A DNA stretch of 5,872 bases. Origin: CAZBUK01 sp964495085. Lineage in GTDB: Bacteria > Bacteroidota > Ignavibacteria > T3Sed10-11. This document shows positions 1-5,872 of this stretch, one piece after another. The first letter of the stretch is position 1. Each line of letters opens with the position of its first letter. The stretch lies in the NCBI GenBank assembly GCA_964495085.1, contig CAZBUK010000148.1, forward strand, positions 1 through 5,872, given 5' to 3'. The notes under the pieces were generated by a model. It did not search any database, had not been told where the DNA came from, and worked only from the letters and a program-made list of their open reading frames with translations. The position numbers and the translations under genes are program-made.

Positions 1-1053
1 TCGGCAGGCGATTCGGTCGTCCTGACGATCGAAGACGATATCGATGTTGGGCGCGGCGACATGATTGTGAGGAGCAGGAACGTTCCGCACGTAGCAACGT
101 CGTTCGATGCGGTCGTCTGCTGGATGCATGCCGTTCCCATGCAGCCGCACCGGGAATACCTGCTCATGCAGACGACGAGGACGGCCAGAGCATACGCGCG
201 CGATATTATCTACCGTCTGAACGTGGATACGCTCCACCGGGAGGAAAAGGACGAACTCGCATTGAACGATATCGGCAAGGTGCGGTTTGAAACGTCGCAG
301 CCGATATTCTTCGATTCGTATCGCGTCAATCGCGGGACGGGGAGCTTCATCGTGATCGATCCGGCCACGAACGCGACGGTCGGTGCGGGTATGATCCGGA
401 ATCCCGCAGCGGTAAAAAATCCGGGAATAAACTGCGAAACACGAAAATCCCCGAACGTTTTCCGCCAGAGCAGCAATATACCAAGAGAAATCCGCGAAGA
501 CAGGAACGGACATCGGGCTGCGGTCGTGTGGTTTACGGGCATTTCCGCTTCCGGCAAGAGCGCCATCGCCCGCGGATTGGAGAGAGTACTATTCGATGCC
601 GGTTGTCAGACAGCGCTGCTCGACGGAGATCATCTCAGACATGGTCTCTGCGGGGATCTCGGGTTCAGCGATCGCGACCGGAGCGAGAATATCCGCCGCG
701 TCGCCGAGACCGCCGGATTATTTTTCGATCATGGCACGATCGTTCTGTGTACGTTCATCTCCCCGTTCGCCGCGGACCGGGAATTTGCGAGGAGTCTGAT
801 ACCCGGCGGGGGATTCATAGAGGTGCACGTCGACTGCAATATCGAAACTGCGAAGAAACGCGACCCGAAAGGACTCTACAAACGTGCGATGAACGGTGAT
901 ATCGAAAATTTTACGGGAATTTCCTCGCCGTACGAAATTCCTAAGAATCCCGAACTGATCATGAACACAGAGCTCAACGGGTTGGATGAATCGATAAAGC
1001 TCGTCCGGAAAGAGCTATTCGTCAGGGGAATATTGAGGAGCGATCCACAATGA
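1..1053 (+). CDS. cysNC: Bifunctional sulfate adenylyltransferase subunit 1 / adenylylsulfate kinase (CysN-CysC fusion), 5' partial
   Basis: The reading frame is open from base 1, so the gene starts upstream; the ATG at 61 lies inside a conserved CysN stretch and is not the start. There are 350 visible residues. Residues 1-135 match the CysN C-terminal beta-barrel domains, with landmarks EDDIDVGRGD, LNDIGKVRFE and TVGAGM. The CysN GTPase domain lies outside the window. A poorly conserved linker of about 35 residues leads to a complete APS kinase domain (about 171-350). This has a P-loop GISASGKS (180-187), DGDHLRHGL (208-216), GFSDRDRSENIRRVAE, the FISP loop with the family's conserved Ser (254), and RDPKGLYKRA and NFTGISSPYE near the C-terminus. 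CysN, with CysD, forms APS from ATP and sulfate at the cost of GTP; CysC phosphorylates APS to PAPS. Both act in the cytosol in sulfate assimilation. One oddity is His at 211 where the family usually has Asn (DGDN). The stop overlaps the next gene by ATGA. NodQ-type proteins share this fusion, but the siroheme neighbours favour assimilation. Confidence 0.96.
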   Translation, partial: SAGDSVVLTIEDDIDVGRGDMIVRSRNVPHVATSFDAVVCWMHAVPMQPHREYLLMQTTRTARAYARDIIYRLNVDTLHREEKDELALNDIGKVRFETSQPIFFDSYRVNRGTGSFIVIDPATNATVGAGMIRNPAAVKNPGINCETRKSPNVFRQSSNIPREIREDRNGHRAAVVWFTGISASGKSAIARGLERVLFDAGCQTALLDGDHLRHGLCGDLGFSDRDRSENIRRVAETAGLFFDHGTIVLCTFISPFAADREFARSLIPGGGFIEVHVDCNIETAKKRDPKGLYKRAMNGDIENFTGISSPYEIPKNPELIMNTELNGLDESIKLVRKELFVRGILRSDPQ

Positions 1054-1634
1054 ACAAACTGTATCCTGTATTTTTCTCCATAGCCGGTAAGCCGGCGCTC
1101 GTTGTGGGCGGAGGACCCGTTGCGGAGCAGAAGATAGACGGACTGCTCGCGTGCGACGTCAAAGTTACCGTCATCGCGCCTGAAATTACCGATAAGATCA
1201 AGTCACAGCGTACACTCGGAAAGGTGACTCATATCGAACGTGAATACCGCGATGGAGACGTCGCAGGATATTACCTGGTCATCGGAGCTACGGATGACCG
1301 CGATGTTCAGGAACGCATTCATCGCGATGCCGGCGAACATCGGATACCGGTTAATATAGCGGACGTTCCCGAACTGTGCGGTTTTTATCTCGGAGCTGTG
1401 TTTACGGCGGGCGATCTTAAAGTTGCAGTCTCCACGAACGGAAGAAGTCCGACGCTCGGGAAGATCATCCGCAATAAAATCGCAGCAGAGTTTAATGAAG
1501 GATATCCTGAGGTCCTGGAGAAGGTCGGCGCGATTCGACCGGAAGTCCTTCGGGAGTATCCCGACTACGATTCACGTAAAACAGCATTCGAAAAAATCGT
1601 TCACGCCGAGTTGGAACGGATAGGAAGACCGTAA
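1050..1634 (+). CDS. Precorrin-2 dehydrogenase, possibly also sirohydrochlorin ferrochelatase (SirC/Met8/CysG-N type)
   Basis: This 194-residue protein aligns along its whole length with the N-terminal half of CysG. It opens with an NAD-binding Rossmann motif, VVGGGPVAEQK (18-28), followed by VTVIAPE (39-45) and the ATDDRDVQ segment (80-87). Asp105 in NIADVPELC sits where CysG and Met8p carry the Asp implicated in catalysis. AVSTNGRSP (126-134) matches the CysG stretch AVSSGGTSP. The C-terminal part (145-194) fits the family's helical dimerisation region. The enzyme oxidises precorrin-2 to sirohydrochlorin with NAD+. Met8p and CysG also insert Fe2+, whereas Bacillus SirC does not, so chelatase activity here is unproven. 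The start is supported by GAGGAG at 1035-1040, nine bases upstream, and by the ATGA overlap with cysNC, which suggests translational coupling. Its stop shares one base with the start of the methyltransferase gene, so the split genes reproduce the functions of fused CysG. Confidence 0.93.
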   Translation: MNKLYPVFFSIAGKPALVVGGGPVAEQKIDGLLACDVKVTVIAPEITDKIKSQRTLGKVTHIEREYRDGDVAGYYLVIGATDDRDVQERIHRDAGEHRIPVNIADVPELCGFYLGAVFTAGDLKVAVSTNGRSPTLGKIIRNKIAAEFNEGYPEVLEKVGAIRPEVLREYPDYDSRKTAFEKIVHAELERIGRP

Positions 1635-2455
1635 TGCCCGGAGAAGTATATATCGTCGGCGCGGGTCCGGGCGACCCGGAGCTGATATCTGTCAAAGGAT
1701 TGCGTGCGCTTCGGCAGTGCGATGCGGTCGTGTACGACGCGCTGGTATCCGGGGAGCTCGTTGATTCCGCACCCCCATCTGCGGAGAGAATCTTCGCGGG
1801 TAAGCGCGCCGGGATGCATTGCATGGGCCAGGAGGAAATCAACGATATTGTCGTTGCGAAGGCGCGGGAAGGTAAAACGGTCGTCCGGTTGAAAGGGGGC
1901 GATCCGTGCATATTCGGGAGGGGCGGGGAGGAAATTGCGGCACTGCGGCGAGCGGGCATCCAGCCGCGGATAATCCCGGGAATTACATCGGGGACCGGGA
2001 TCCCGACCTCCCTCGGCATTCCGCTGACCTATCGCGGGATATCCTCGAACGTTGTGTTCGTTACCGGACACGGATGCGGCGAATCGGAGCGGCAGCCCGA
2101 CTGGCACGCGATCGCCGCCATCGATACTATCGTCGTCTATATGGGATTGAAGGCGATCGGATCTATCGTACGCACACTGATCAAGCATGGACGGGACGGC
2201 CAAACTCCGGTATCGGTGATTTTCGGAGGCACGTACATGGATGAAAGGATACTATCCGGTACGCTGGATACGATCGCCGGAGCGGCCGGCGACGTGCGAA
2301 CCGCTCACCCTGCGTTGATCGTAATCGGCGAAGTTACGAAGCTGGGTTCGCTGCCGAATAAGAACGGCGGTTACGGAAATCATGGAGTATCGGGTGAAGC
2401 ATTGGACTCGCTCCTTGAGCTTGCGGACAGCCTGCAGGCGGAGAGTTCAATATGA
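1634..2455 (+). CDS. cobA: Uroporphyrinogen-III C-methyltransferase (SUMT)
   Basis: The enzyme transfers two methyl groups from SAM to uroporphyrinogen III, giving precorrin-2, the substrate of the preceding gene's product. The 273 residues carry the standard class III methyltransferase landmarks: VGAGPGDPELISVKGL (8-23), VVYDALVS (32-39), GKRAGMHCMGQEEIN (56-70), VVRLKGGDPCIFGRGGEE (83-100), IPGITSGTGIPTSLGIPLTYR (114-134, numbering only), FVTGH (142-146), VYMGL (168-172) and HPALIVIGEV (225-234). The conserved core ends near residue 240. The last 33 residues are a variable tail and do not resemble a fused uroporphyrinogen-III synthase. The start follows AGGA at 1622-1625 by eight bases and overlaps the upstream stop as TAATG. 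Location with cysNC and the dehydrogenase points to siroheme for sulfite reductase rather than to cobalamin, although precorrin-2 can feed both. The 3' end overlaps a 10-codon ORF by ATGA. Confidence 0.95.
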   Translation: MPGEVYIVGAGPGDPELISVKGLRALRQCDAVVYDALVSGELVDSAPPSAERIFAGKRAGMHCMGQEEINDIVVAKAREGKTVVRLKGGDPCIFGRGGEEIAALRRAGIQPRIIPGITSGTGIPTSLGIPLTYRGISSNVVFVTGHGCGESERQPDWHAIAAIDTIVVYMGLKAIGSIVRTLIKHGRDGQTPVSVIFGGTYMDERILSGTLDTIAGAAGDVRTAHPALIVIGEVTKLGSLPNKNGGYGNHGVSGEALDSLLELADSLQAESSI

Positions 2456-2484
2456 ATCATCAGCAAGAGTGGTACATCGAATGA
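2452..2484 (+). CDS. Possible 10-codon coupling or leader mini-ORF
   Basis: The frame encodes MNHQQEWYIE and a stop. Its ATG overlaps the cobA stop as ATGA (2452-2455), and its TGA overlaps the next start as a second ATGA (2481-2484). A fair ribosome-binding sequence, GGAG at 2440-2443, lies eight bases upstream, better than anything before the following gene. The most economical reading is that ribosomes ending cobA reinitiate here and then again at 2481, carrying translation across a 25-base gap. A functional peptide is not implied. With only ten codons, chance occurrence of the frame is quite possible; the paired overlaps are the only support. Confidence 0.3.
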   Translation: MNHQQEWYIE

Positions 2485-2738
2485 CGCATAAAGTCTGTGC
2501 CGTCCGGTCGTGCAAAAATCCCATCGCCGCAAAGAAACTTTGCTGGAAGCACTATATGCGGCTGAGGAGATACGGGCGTTCGACGCATACCAAGCGATTA
2601 TACCGGAACGGACATCGCTGCCGACATTGCGGTACCTGCGATTCGAAAGATTTTTACCGGAATTATAGAAGTGTCTGTAAACAGTGCAGAAAACTGCGGA
2701 GAATAATAATTCGCCGGGTCGATTCGACTCACGGGTAA
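2481..2738 (+). CDS. Small Cys-rich protein with two zinc-finger-like motifs, function unknown
   Basis: The chosen ATG gives 85 residues and places the first metal-binding motif at the N-terminus. The frame is open further upstream (ATG at 2382), but that extension lies inside cobA and its translation looks like noise. Two Cys clusters are visible. The first is C6-x4-C11-x9-C21-x2-H24 followed by YMRLRRYG, a pattern resembling the short CxxxxC...GlCxxHYxRxRRxG finger seen in many phage and HNH-associated proteins. The second is C47-x2-C50-x15-C66-x2-C69, with an aromatic FYRNYRS segment before CKQC, like zinc ribbons of HNH-type proteins. No HNH catalytic block (His-Asn-His) is present, so nuclease activity is unsupported. 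The protein is very basic, consistent with nucleic-acid binding (inference). Its GC by hand count is 49% (127/258), against 54% for 2101-2280, a weak hint of separate origin. Its own ribosome-binding site is poor (AGAG, 11 bases upstream), so it probably depends on coupling from cobA or the mini-ORF. Confidence 0.7.
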   Translation: MTHKVCAVRSCKNPIAAKKLCWKHYMRLRRYGRSTHTKRLYRNGHRCRHCGTCDSKDFYRNYRSVCKQCRKLRRIIIRRVDSTHG

Positions 2739-2870
2739 GAGTCCGGCTTCGGTAGACACGGGTTGAATTACTCTGACCGATCCCCTCGTGGCGTTCATAT
2801 ATCTTCAGGGGGAATTTGTTCCGGAAATTGCCGTAATCATCAGTGTCCCGAATCCGGTACTGTGGCAGTG
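2739..2870. other. Convergent intergenic region without a clear terminator
   Basis: These 132 bases separate two convergent genes, so a bidirectional terminator would be expected. I see only weak structures. One is ACTG-TGG-CAGT at 2859-2869, with no following T-run. The other is a GGAA/TTCC inverted repeat around 2812-2823. Neither resembles a GC-rich stem followed by a U-tract. No credible coding frame or RNA gene was found here. Confidence 0.5.
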
Positions 2871-5645
2871 TTACTTCGATATGCTTCGGAGCTCAGCAAG
2901 TCCATCCGCTGCACGTTGTGTATCCCTGTGATCTTCACCGAATCGTGAATGAAGCGAGTCATAGGCCAAAGATAAAAGCGATTCGGCTTCCACTATGTTT
3001 CCGGACCTCATGCATGCAATGCCGAGCGCGATGCGGGCGGCTTCGATCATCTGATGCCCTTCGGGGAGACTCTTCTCGCGGATTTCAAGTGTCTCGCGCA
3101 GATATCCTTCCGCTACGGATGCTCTGCCGGTATCGTTCAGCAGCAATCCCAGACTCAGGAGCGAACGGCTGATATTCACATGACCTTCGGGCAGGGCCTT
3201 ACGCTGATGCGCTACGCTCTGCCTGAGATACCTCTCGGCGGAGTCGAGCTTTCCCAATGCATGCTGCACGCGTCCGATGTTGTTCAGCGCCGCACCGATA
3301 TAAGGATGATCCTCCCCCCATACCTCGAGCATGATCCCATAGGTATCGACATACAACGACTCCGACCGGGCGTAATTCTCCGTCACCTCATACAGGTTTG
3401 CCAACGCGCTTAAACTCGCCGTCGTGACCTGGTGGTGCTTTCCAAACGTTTTCTCGCGAATTCGGAGACCTTCCAGAAACGCTTGTTCGGCAGCGGCGTA
3501 GCTTCCGGTAGACTGGTATAATCTTCCCATGTGGTTGTACGTATATGCAAGATCCGGATGGTCCGCATCGAGTACTTTCTTGCGCACCTCGAGGGCCTCA
3601 AGATATAACGGCTCCGCGGCGGCATAATCGCCTATATGACGGTACAGGGAAGCGAGATTCGTCAGTACGTTGCCGATATCCGGATGATACTCCCCGTATA
3701 AATTTTTAAGGACATCGAGCGCCGTGCGATAGTTTTCTTCGGCATGCTCGTAATCTCCGCGATCGTTCTGAATGACCGCGATGCTGTGAAGAGCGTTCGC
3801 CGTACCGGGATGCCGGTCGCCGTAGAGCGATCGGTACATCGAAAGCGTTTCGAGAAATAACCCTTCTGCAGTCTCGATATTTCCCTGCATCCGCCGGAGC
3901 TCGGCCAGGTTGTTTGTGCTCACCGCGATGTCCTCGTGCTCCCCGCGGTAATAAGAACGCTGTATCTCCAGCGCGTTCGTGAACATCTCTTCCGCAGCCG
4001 CGAAGTCGCCGAGTTCCTGGTACGTACGCGCGAGATTGTTGAGCGTGGTCGCAACGAGCGGGTGTCGGTCGCCGTGTATCGATGTTCGCGTGGAGAGCGC
4101 TTCCTGCAGCATTGTGTTCGCTTCGGAGTACAGACCGAGAGCATGGTAGACAGTCCCGATGACGTCCATCATGGTCGCCCGGATTTCAGGTTGATCCGCT
4201 AGTTCGGCTCTGACACGTTGGGCTCCGCGTTCGAGGAGTTCGCGTGCAGTCACCGATTCCCCCCGTGCGTCCGAAGGATCGGATATCTCGAATAAACCGC
4301 GAAGAAAAGCGGATATCTGTTCCGCTTTTACCGCTTCGAGCTGCGCCCTGTCGCGTTCCTCGGCAAGGCGCATCGTATAAAATGCGCTCAGGGAGACAAG
4401 CATCAGAACGACAACCCCCGAAACGGCGACGCTGCGTCTGTGCCGTTTAACGAATTTCTGTAATCTGTACGATGCGGTATCCCGGCGGGCGTCGACCGGC
4501 AATCCCGATGCATACCGCTGGAGATCCTGCATGAGTTGGTCCGGCGATCGGTATCTCCGCTCGGGTTCCTTGCGCAAAGCGGTGAGGCAGATAGTATCGA
4601 GGTCGCCACGGAGTTTTTTTCGCAGCCGCTGAACGGTCGTATTACGGAGGGCCGCCAGCGTTTCGGGAGTCAGCGCCTCCCTGTCGTCGAGGCCGTCGGG
4701 CGGGAAGAGCAGAGAAACGATAGAACTCGGCCTGTCGGGCTGCACCGTGCAGACAATCCTTTCCAACTCTGCGGGGGAGCTGCCTGTCAGTCTGTACGGC
4801 CGGTGTCCGGTGAGCAGTTCGTAGAGGATGATGCCGAGGGAGTAGACATCTGCTGCGGTCGTTATCGGCCGCTGTTGTACCTGTTCGGGGGACGCATACT
4901 CGGGCGTCATCACACGAATGCCCGTACGCGTGACGGGCATGGTGTCCTCGCCGTCGCCGAGCAATTTTGCGATGCCGAAGTCGAGCAGCTTCGGCGTGCC
5001 GTCGCCCGTCACGAAAATATTTCCGGGTTTGAGATCGCGGTGGACGACCAGATTACCGTGCGCGTAATGGACGGCACCGCAGATAATCCGGAACAATTTC
5101 AGGCGTTCTTCTACGGAGAGACGGTGTGTATCGCAGTACCGGTCGAGCGGAATCCCGTCGACATAGTCCATCGTAAAGTAGGGGACCCCGTCGTCGGTGA
5201 TCCCGCCGTCAAACAGTCGGGCTATATTCGGATGATCGAGCTGCGAGAGTATCTGCCGCTCGCTGCGGAACCGCCTGATGATGTGCTCCGATTCCATCCC
5301 CCGCTTTATCAGTTTGAGCGCTACTCGCTGCCGAAACTGCCCGTCTTCGCGTTCGGCGAGGAAGACGTAGCTCATACCGCCGGAACCGATGTGCCTTAAA
5401 ATGCGGTACGGACCGATGCGTTTGCCGATGTACTGTTGCTCATAAGTCCAGCCGACGACGTCGATGGCGAGTCCATGGAGAAGCTTATGGACGTTCCGGT
5501 CGGACTTGAGCAGCGAAATCACCTCCTCGTAAAGATCGGGATCATCGGCGCAGCGTTCGTGCAGATATGCTTCGCGTTCGGAATCGGCGAGGTCCGCGAC
5601 CGCTTCGAAGAGAGTCTGTATTTTAGTCCAACGATCCGACGTCAT
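2871..5645 (-). CDS. Membrane Ser/Thr protein kinase with C-terminal TPR array
   Basis: The 924-residue protein is a PknB-like kinase of the TPR-receptor type. Residues 1-60 are the short N-terminal helical region typical of sigma-linked kinases of this class (W-x2-I-x2-LFEA ... YLHERCADDPDLYEEVISLL). The catalytic domain spans about 78-355 and is complete: Gly-rich loop GSGGMSYV (87-94), VALK Lys111, helix-C Glu129, HRDLKPGN (202-209), DFG (222-224), SPE (252-254) and DVYSLG (266-271). It is therefore predicted to be active. A transmembrane helix lies at about 405-424 (4374-4433), after basic RHRR. That predicts the kinase inside and the C-terminus outside the membrane. Residues 487-906 are ten 42-residue TPR-like repeats, probably a protein or ligand sensor platform. 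The N-terminus fits the family and an in-frame stop lies upstream at 5685-5687, with no other start between, so the ATG at 5645 is secure. No Shine-Dalgarno sequence precedes it. The sigma-factor gene upstream suggests a functional pair. Its substrate is unknown. Confidence 0.95.
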   Translation of the reverse strand: MTSDRWTKIQTLFEAVADLADSEREAYLHERCADDPDLYEEVISLLKSDRNVHKLLHGLAIDVVGWTYEQQYIGKRIGPYRILRHIGSGGMSYVFLAEREDGQFRQRVALKLIKRGMESEHIIRRFRSERQILSQLDHPNIARLFDGGITDDGVPYFTMDYVDGIPLDRYCDTHRLSVEERLKLFRIICGAVHYAHGNLVVHRDLKPGNIFVTGDGTPKLLDFGIAKLLGDGEDTMPVTRTGIRVMTPEYASPEQVQQRPITTAADVYSLGIILYELLTGHRPYRLTGSSPAELERIVCTVQPDRPSSIVSLLFPPDGLDDREALTPETLAALRNTTVQRLRKKLRGDLDTICLTALRKEPERRYRSPDQLMQDLQRYASGLPVDARRDTASYRLQKFVKRHRRSVAVSGVVVLMLVSLSAFYTMRLAEERDRAQLEAVKAEQISAFLRGLFEISDPSDARGESVTARELLERGAQRVRAELADQPEIRATMMDVIGTVYHALGLYSEANTMLQEALSTRTSIHGDRHPLVATTLNNLARTYQELGDFAAAEEMFTNALEIQRSYYRGEHEDIAVSTNNLAELRRMQGNIETAEGLFLETLSMYRSLYGDRHPGTANALHSIAVIQNDRGDYEHAEENYRTALDVLKNLYGEYHPDIGNVLTNLASLYRHIGDYAAAEPLYLEALEVRKKVLDADHPDLAYTYNHMGRLYQSTGSYAAAEQAFLEGLRIREKTFGKHHQVTTASLSALANLYEVTENYARSESLYVDTYGIMLEVWGEDHPYIGAALNNIGRVQHALGKLDSAERYLRQSVAHQRKALPEGHVNISRSLLSLGLLLNDTGRASVAEGYLRETLEIREKSLPEGHQMIEAARIALGIACMRSGNIVEAESLLSLAYDSLHSRFGEDHRDTQRAADGLAELRSISK
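2928..4187 (-). repeat. Ten tandem 42-residue TPR-type units inside the kinase gene
   Basis: Residues 487-906 divide into ten units of exactly 42 residues with no insertions. Most close with G-(D/E)-x-H, usually followed by Pro (GDRHP, GEYHP, ADHPD, GEDHP). Each contains a LNNLA-x-LY-like helix A and a G-x-Y/F-x-x-AE-x-x-(Y/F)-x-x-ALE-x-R-like helix B. This fits the long 42-residue TPR_10/TPR_12 class rather than the classical 34-residue TPR. A partial eleventh unit (907-924) caps the array. The DNA copies are well diverged, so this is a protein-level repeat rather than a recent expansion. Confidence 0.9.
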
Positions 5646-5792
5646 AATATAATTGTGTGTGTTCGGGTTCTGGTATCTGATGAATTACCGAAGCGATCTG
5701 ATTGTCACTCCTTTTTCGTCTGCGTTTTCATTCGGGATCCGGAGGCAAGCTTCCATAACGGTTAACGCAGTATTCCGCTTCAAAACAGATCA
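5646..5792 (-). other. Sigma factor-kinase intergenic spacer
   Basis: The 147 bases between the sigma stop and the kinase start have no stem-loop followed by a T-run, so read-through from the sigma gene is plausible. Just before the kinase ATG the minus strand is AT-rich with a short CA repeat (ACACACACAATTATATT) and no Shine-Dalgarno sequence. A strong purine run, AAAAAGGAG (5708-5716), lies 62 bases upstream without a start codon at a useful distance. A 23-codon frame (5685-5756) ends in this spacer, but it has no ribosome-binding site. I cannot name a promoter here with confidence. Confidence 0.4.
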
Positions 5793-5872
5793 TCAAATTC
5801 CGAAATGTTGATGCAGCTCTCTGCTCAGCCATGCGCGGGCCAGTCGCCAGTCGCGTCTGACGGTGGGAACCG
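5793..5872 (-). CDS. ECF-type RNA polymerase sigma factor, C-terminal fragment (5' cut by window edge)
   Basis: Read on the minus strand, the frame enters from the window edge and ends at TGA 5795-5793, leaving 25 residues. They begin VPTVRRDWRLARAWLSREL and finish HQHFGI. The pattern T-V-(R/K)-R-D-W-R-x-A-R-A-W-L-x-R-E-L is the recognition helix end of region 4 of ECF sigma factors commonly paired with Ser/Thr kinases in Acidobacteriota and Planctomycetota. The protein would direct RNA polymerase to a specific promoter set. The kinase gene begins 147 bases downstream on the same strand. The match rests on few residues but they are distinctive. ECF subgroup and targets cannot be told from this fragment. 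Confidence 0.8.
   Translation of the reverse strand, partial: VPTVRRDWRLARAWLSRELHQHFGI

Noticed and set aside
1601..2203. A 200-codon minus-strand frame opposite cobA and the end of the dehydrogenase gene
   Set aside because: It covers verified coding sequence on the other strand, and its composition looks like a shadow frame, with no motif.
2382..2480. Upstream extension of the Cys-rich protein from the ATG at 2382
   Set aside because: It lies wholly within the cobA 3' end in another frame and shows no conserved pattern; the zinc motif begins immediately after the ATG at 2481.
2740..2790. A possible tRNA or attachment-site remnant in the convergent gap (GGGTTGAATT resembles a T-arm)
   Set aside because: The T-arm does not pair as required, no acceptor or anticodon arm can be folded, and no matching direct repeat was seen in the window.
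2859..2869. Inverted repeat ACTG-TGG-CAGT as a terminator
   Set aside because: The stem is only four base pairs plus wobbles, and no T-run follows on either strand.
4536..5399. A 287-codon open frame on the + strand opposite the kinase domain
   Set aside because: It is antisense to a complete, motif-verified kinase domain. Its translation shows no recognisable domain, and such frames are common opposite moderately GC-rich genes.
5741..5754. GGAGG-CAAG-CTTCC stem-loop in the sigma-kinase spacer
   Set aside because: The stem is five pairs with a wobble on the + strand and is broken by an A-C mismatch on the transcribed minus strand; no T-run follows.
5755..5790. TTGAAG with a downstream TTATGG-like box as a kinase promoter on the minus strand
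   Set aside because: Both boxes match poorly and the spacing is off; similar matches are expected by chance.

Overview
The window shows two convergent gene blocks from a bacterial chromosome. The hand-counted GC is moderate, about 54% in the part of the siroheme genes I counted. The lineage cannot be fixed from this sequence. A sulfate-activation/siroheme cluster together with an ECF sigma factor and a large TPR-type Ser/Thr kinase is the style of Acidobacteriota, Gemmatimonadota and the Rhodothermota/Calditrichota side of the FCB group. This is an inference from gene style only.

Left block, + strand, 1-2738. It opens inside a cysN/cysC fusion, of which the CysN C-terminal end and the whole APS kinase domain are visible. 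A precorrin-2 dehydrogenase (SirC/Met8 type) follows through a 4-base ATGA overlap. A uroporphyrinogen-III C-methyltransferase (CobA/SUMT) follows through a 1-base TAATG overlap. These are one tightly coupled operon: CysNC makes APS and PAPS from sulfate, and the two tetrapyrrole enzymes make the siroheme precursor needed by assimilatory sulfite reductase. Sulfite reductase itself is not in the window. Chained to the 3' end of cobA by two further ATGA overlaps are a 10-codon mini-ORF and an 85-residue Cys-rich protein with two zinc-finger-like motifs. That protein has no obvious link to sulfur assimilation and is the least explained gene here.

The convergent gap at 2739-2870 holds no convincing gene and no strong terminator.

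Right block, - strand, 2871-5872. Reading on the minus strand, it begins with the last 25 residues of an ECF-type sigma factor (5793-5872, cut by the window edge). A 147-base gap follows, then a 924-residue receptor-like Ser/Thr kinase. The kinase has a complete catalytic domain, one transmembrane helix, and ten TPR-type repeats of exactly 42 residues each. A sigma factor paired with a kinase suggests a signalling unit in which the kinase modulates sigma activity. That link is inferred from the gene pairing.
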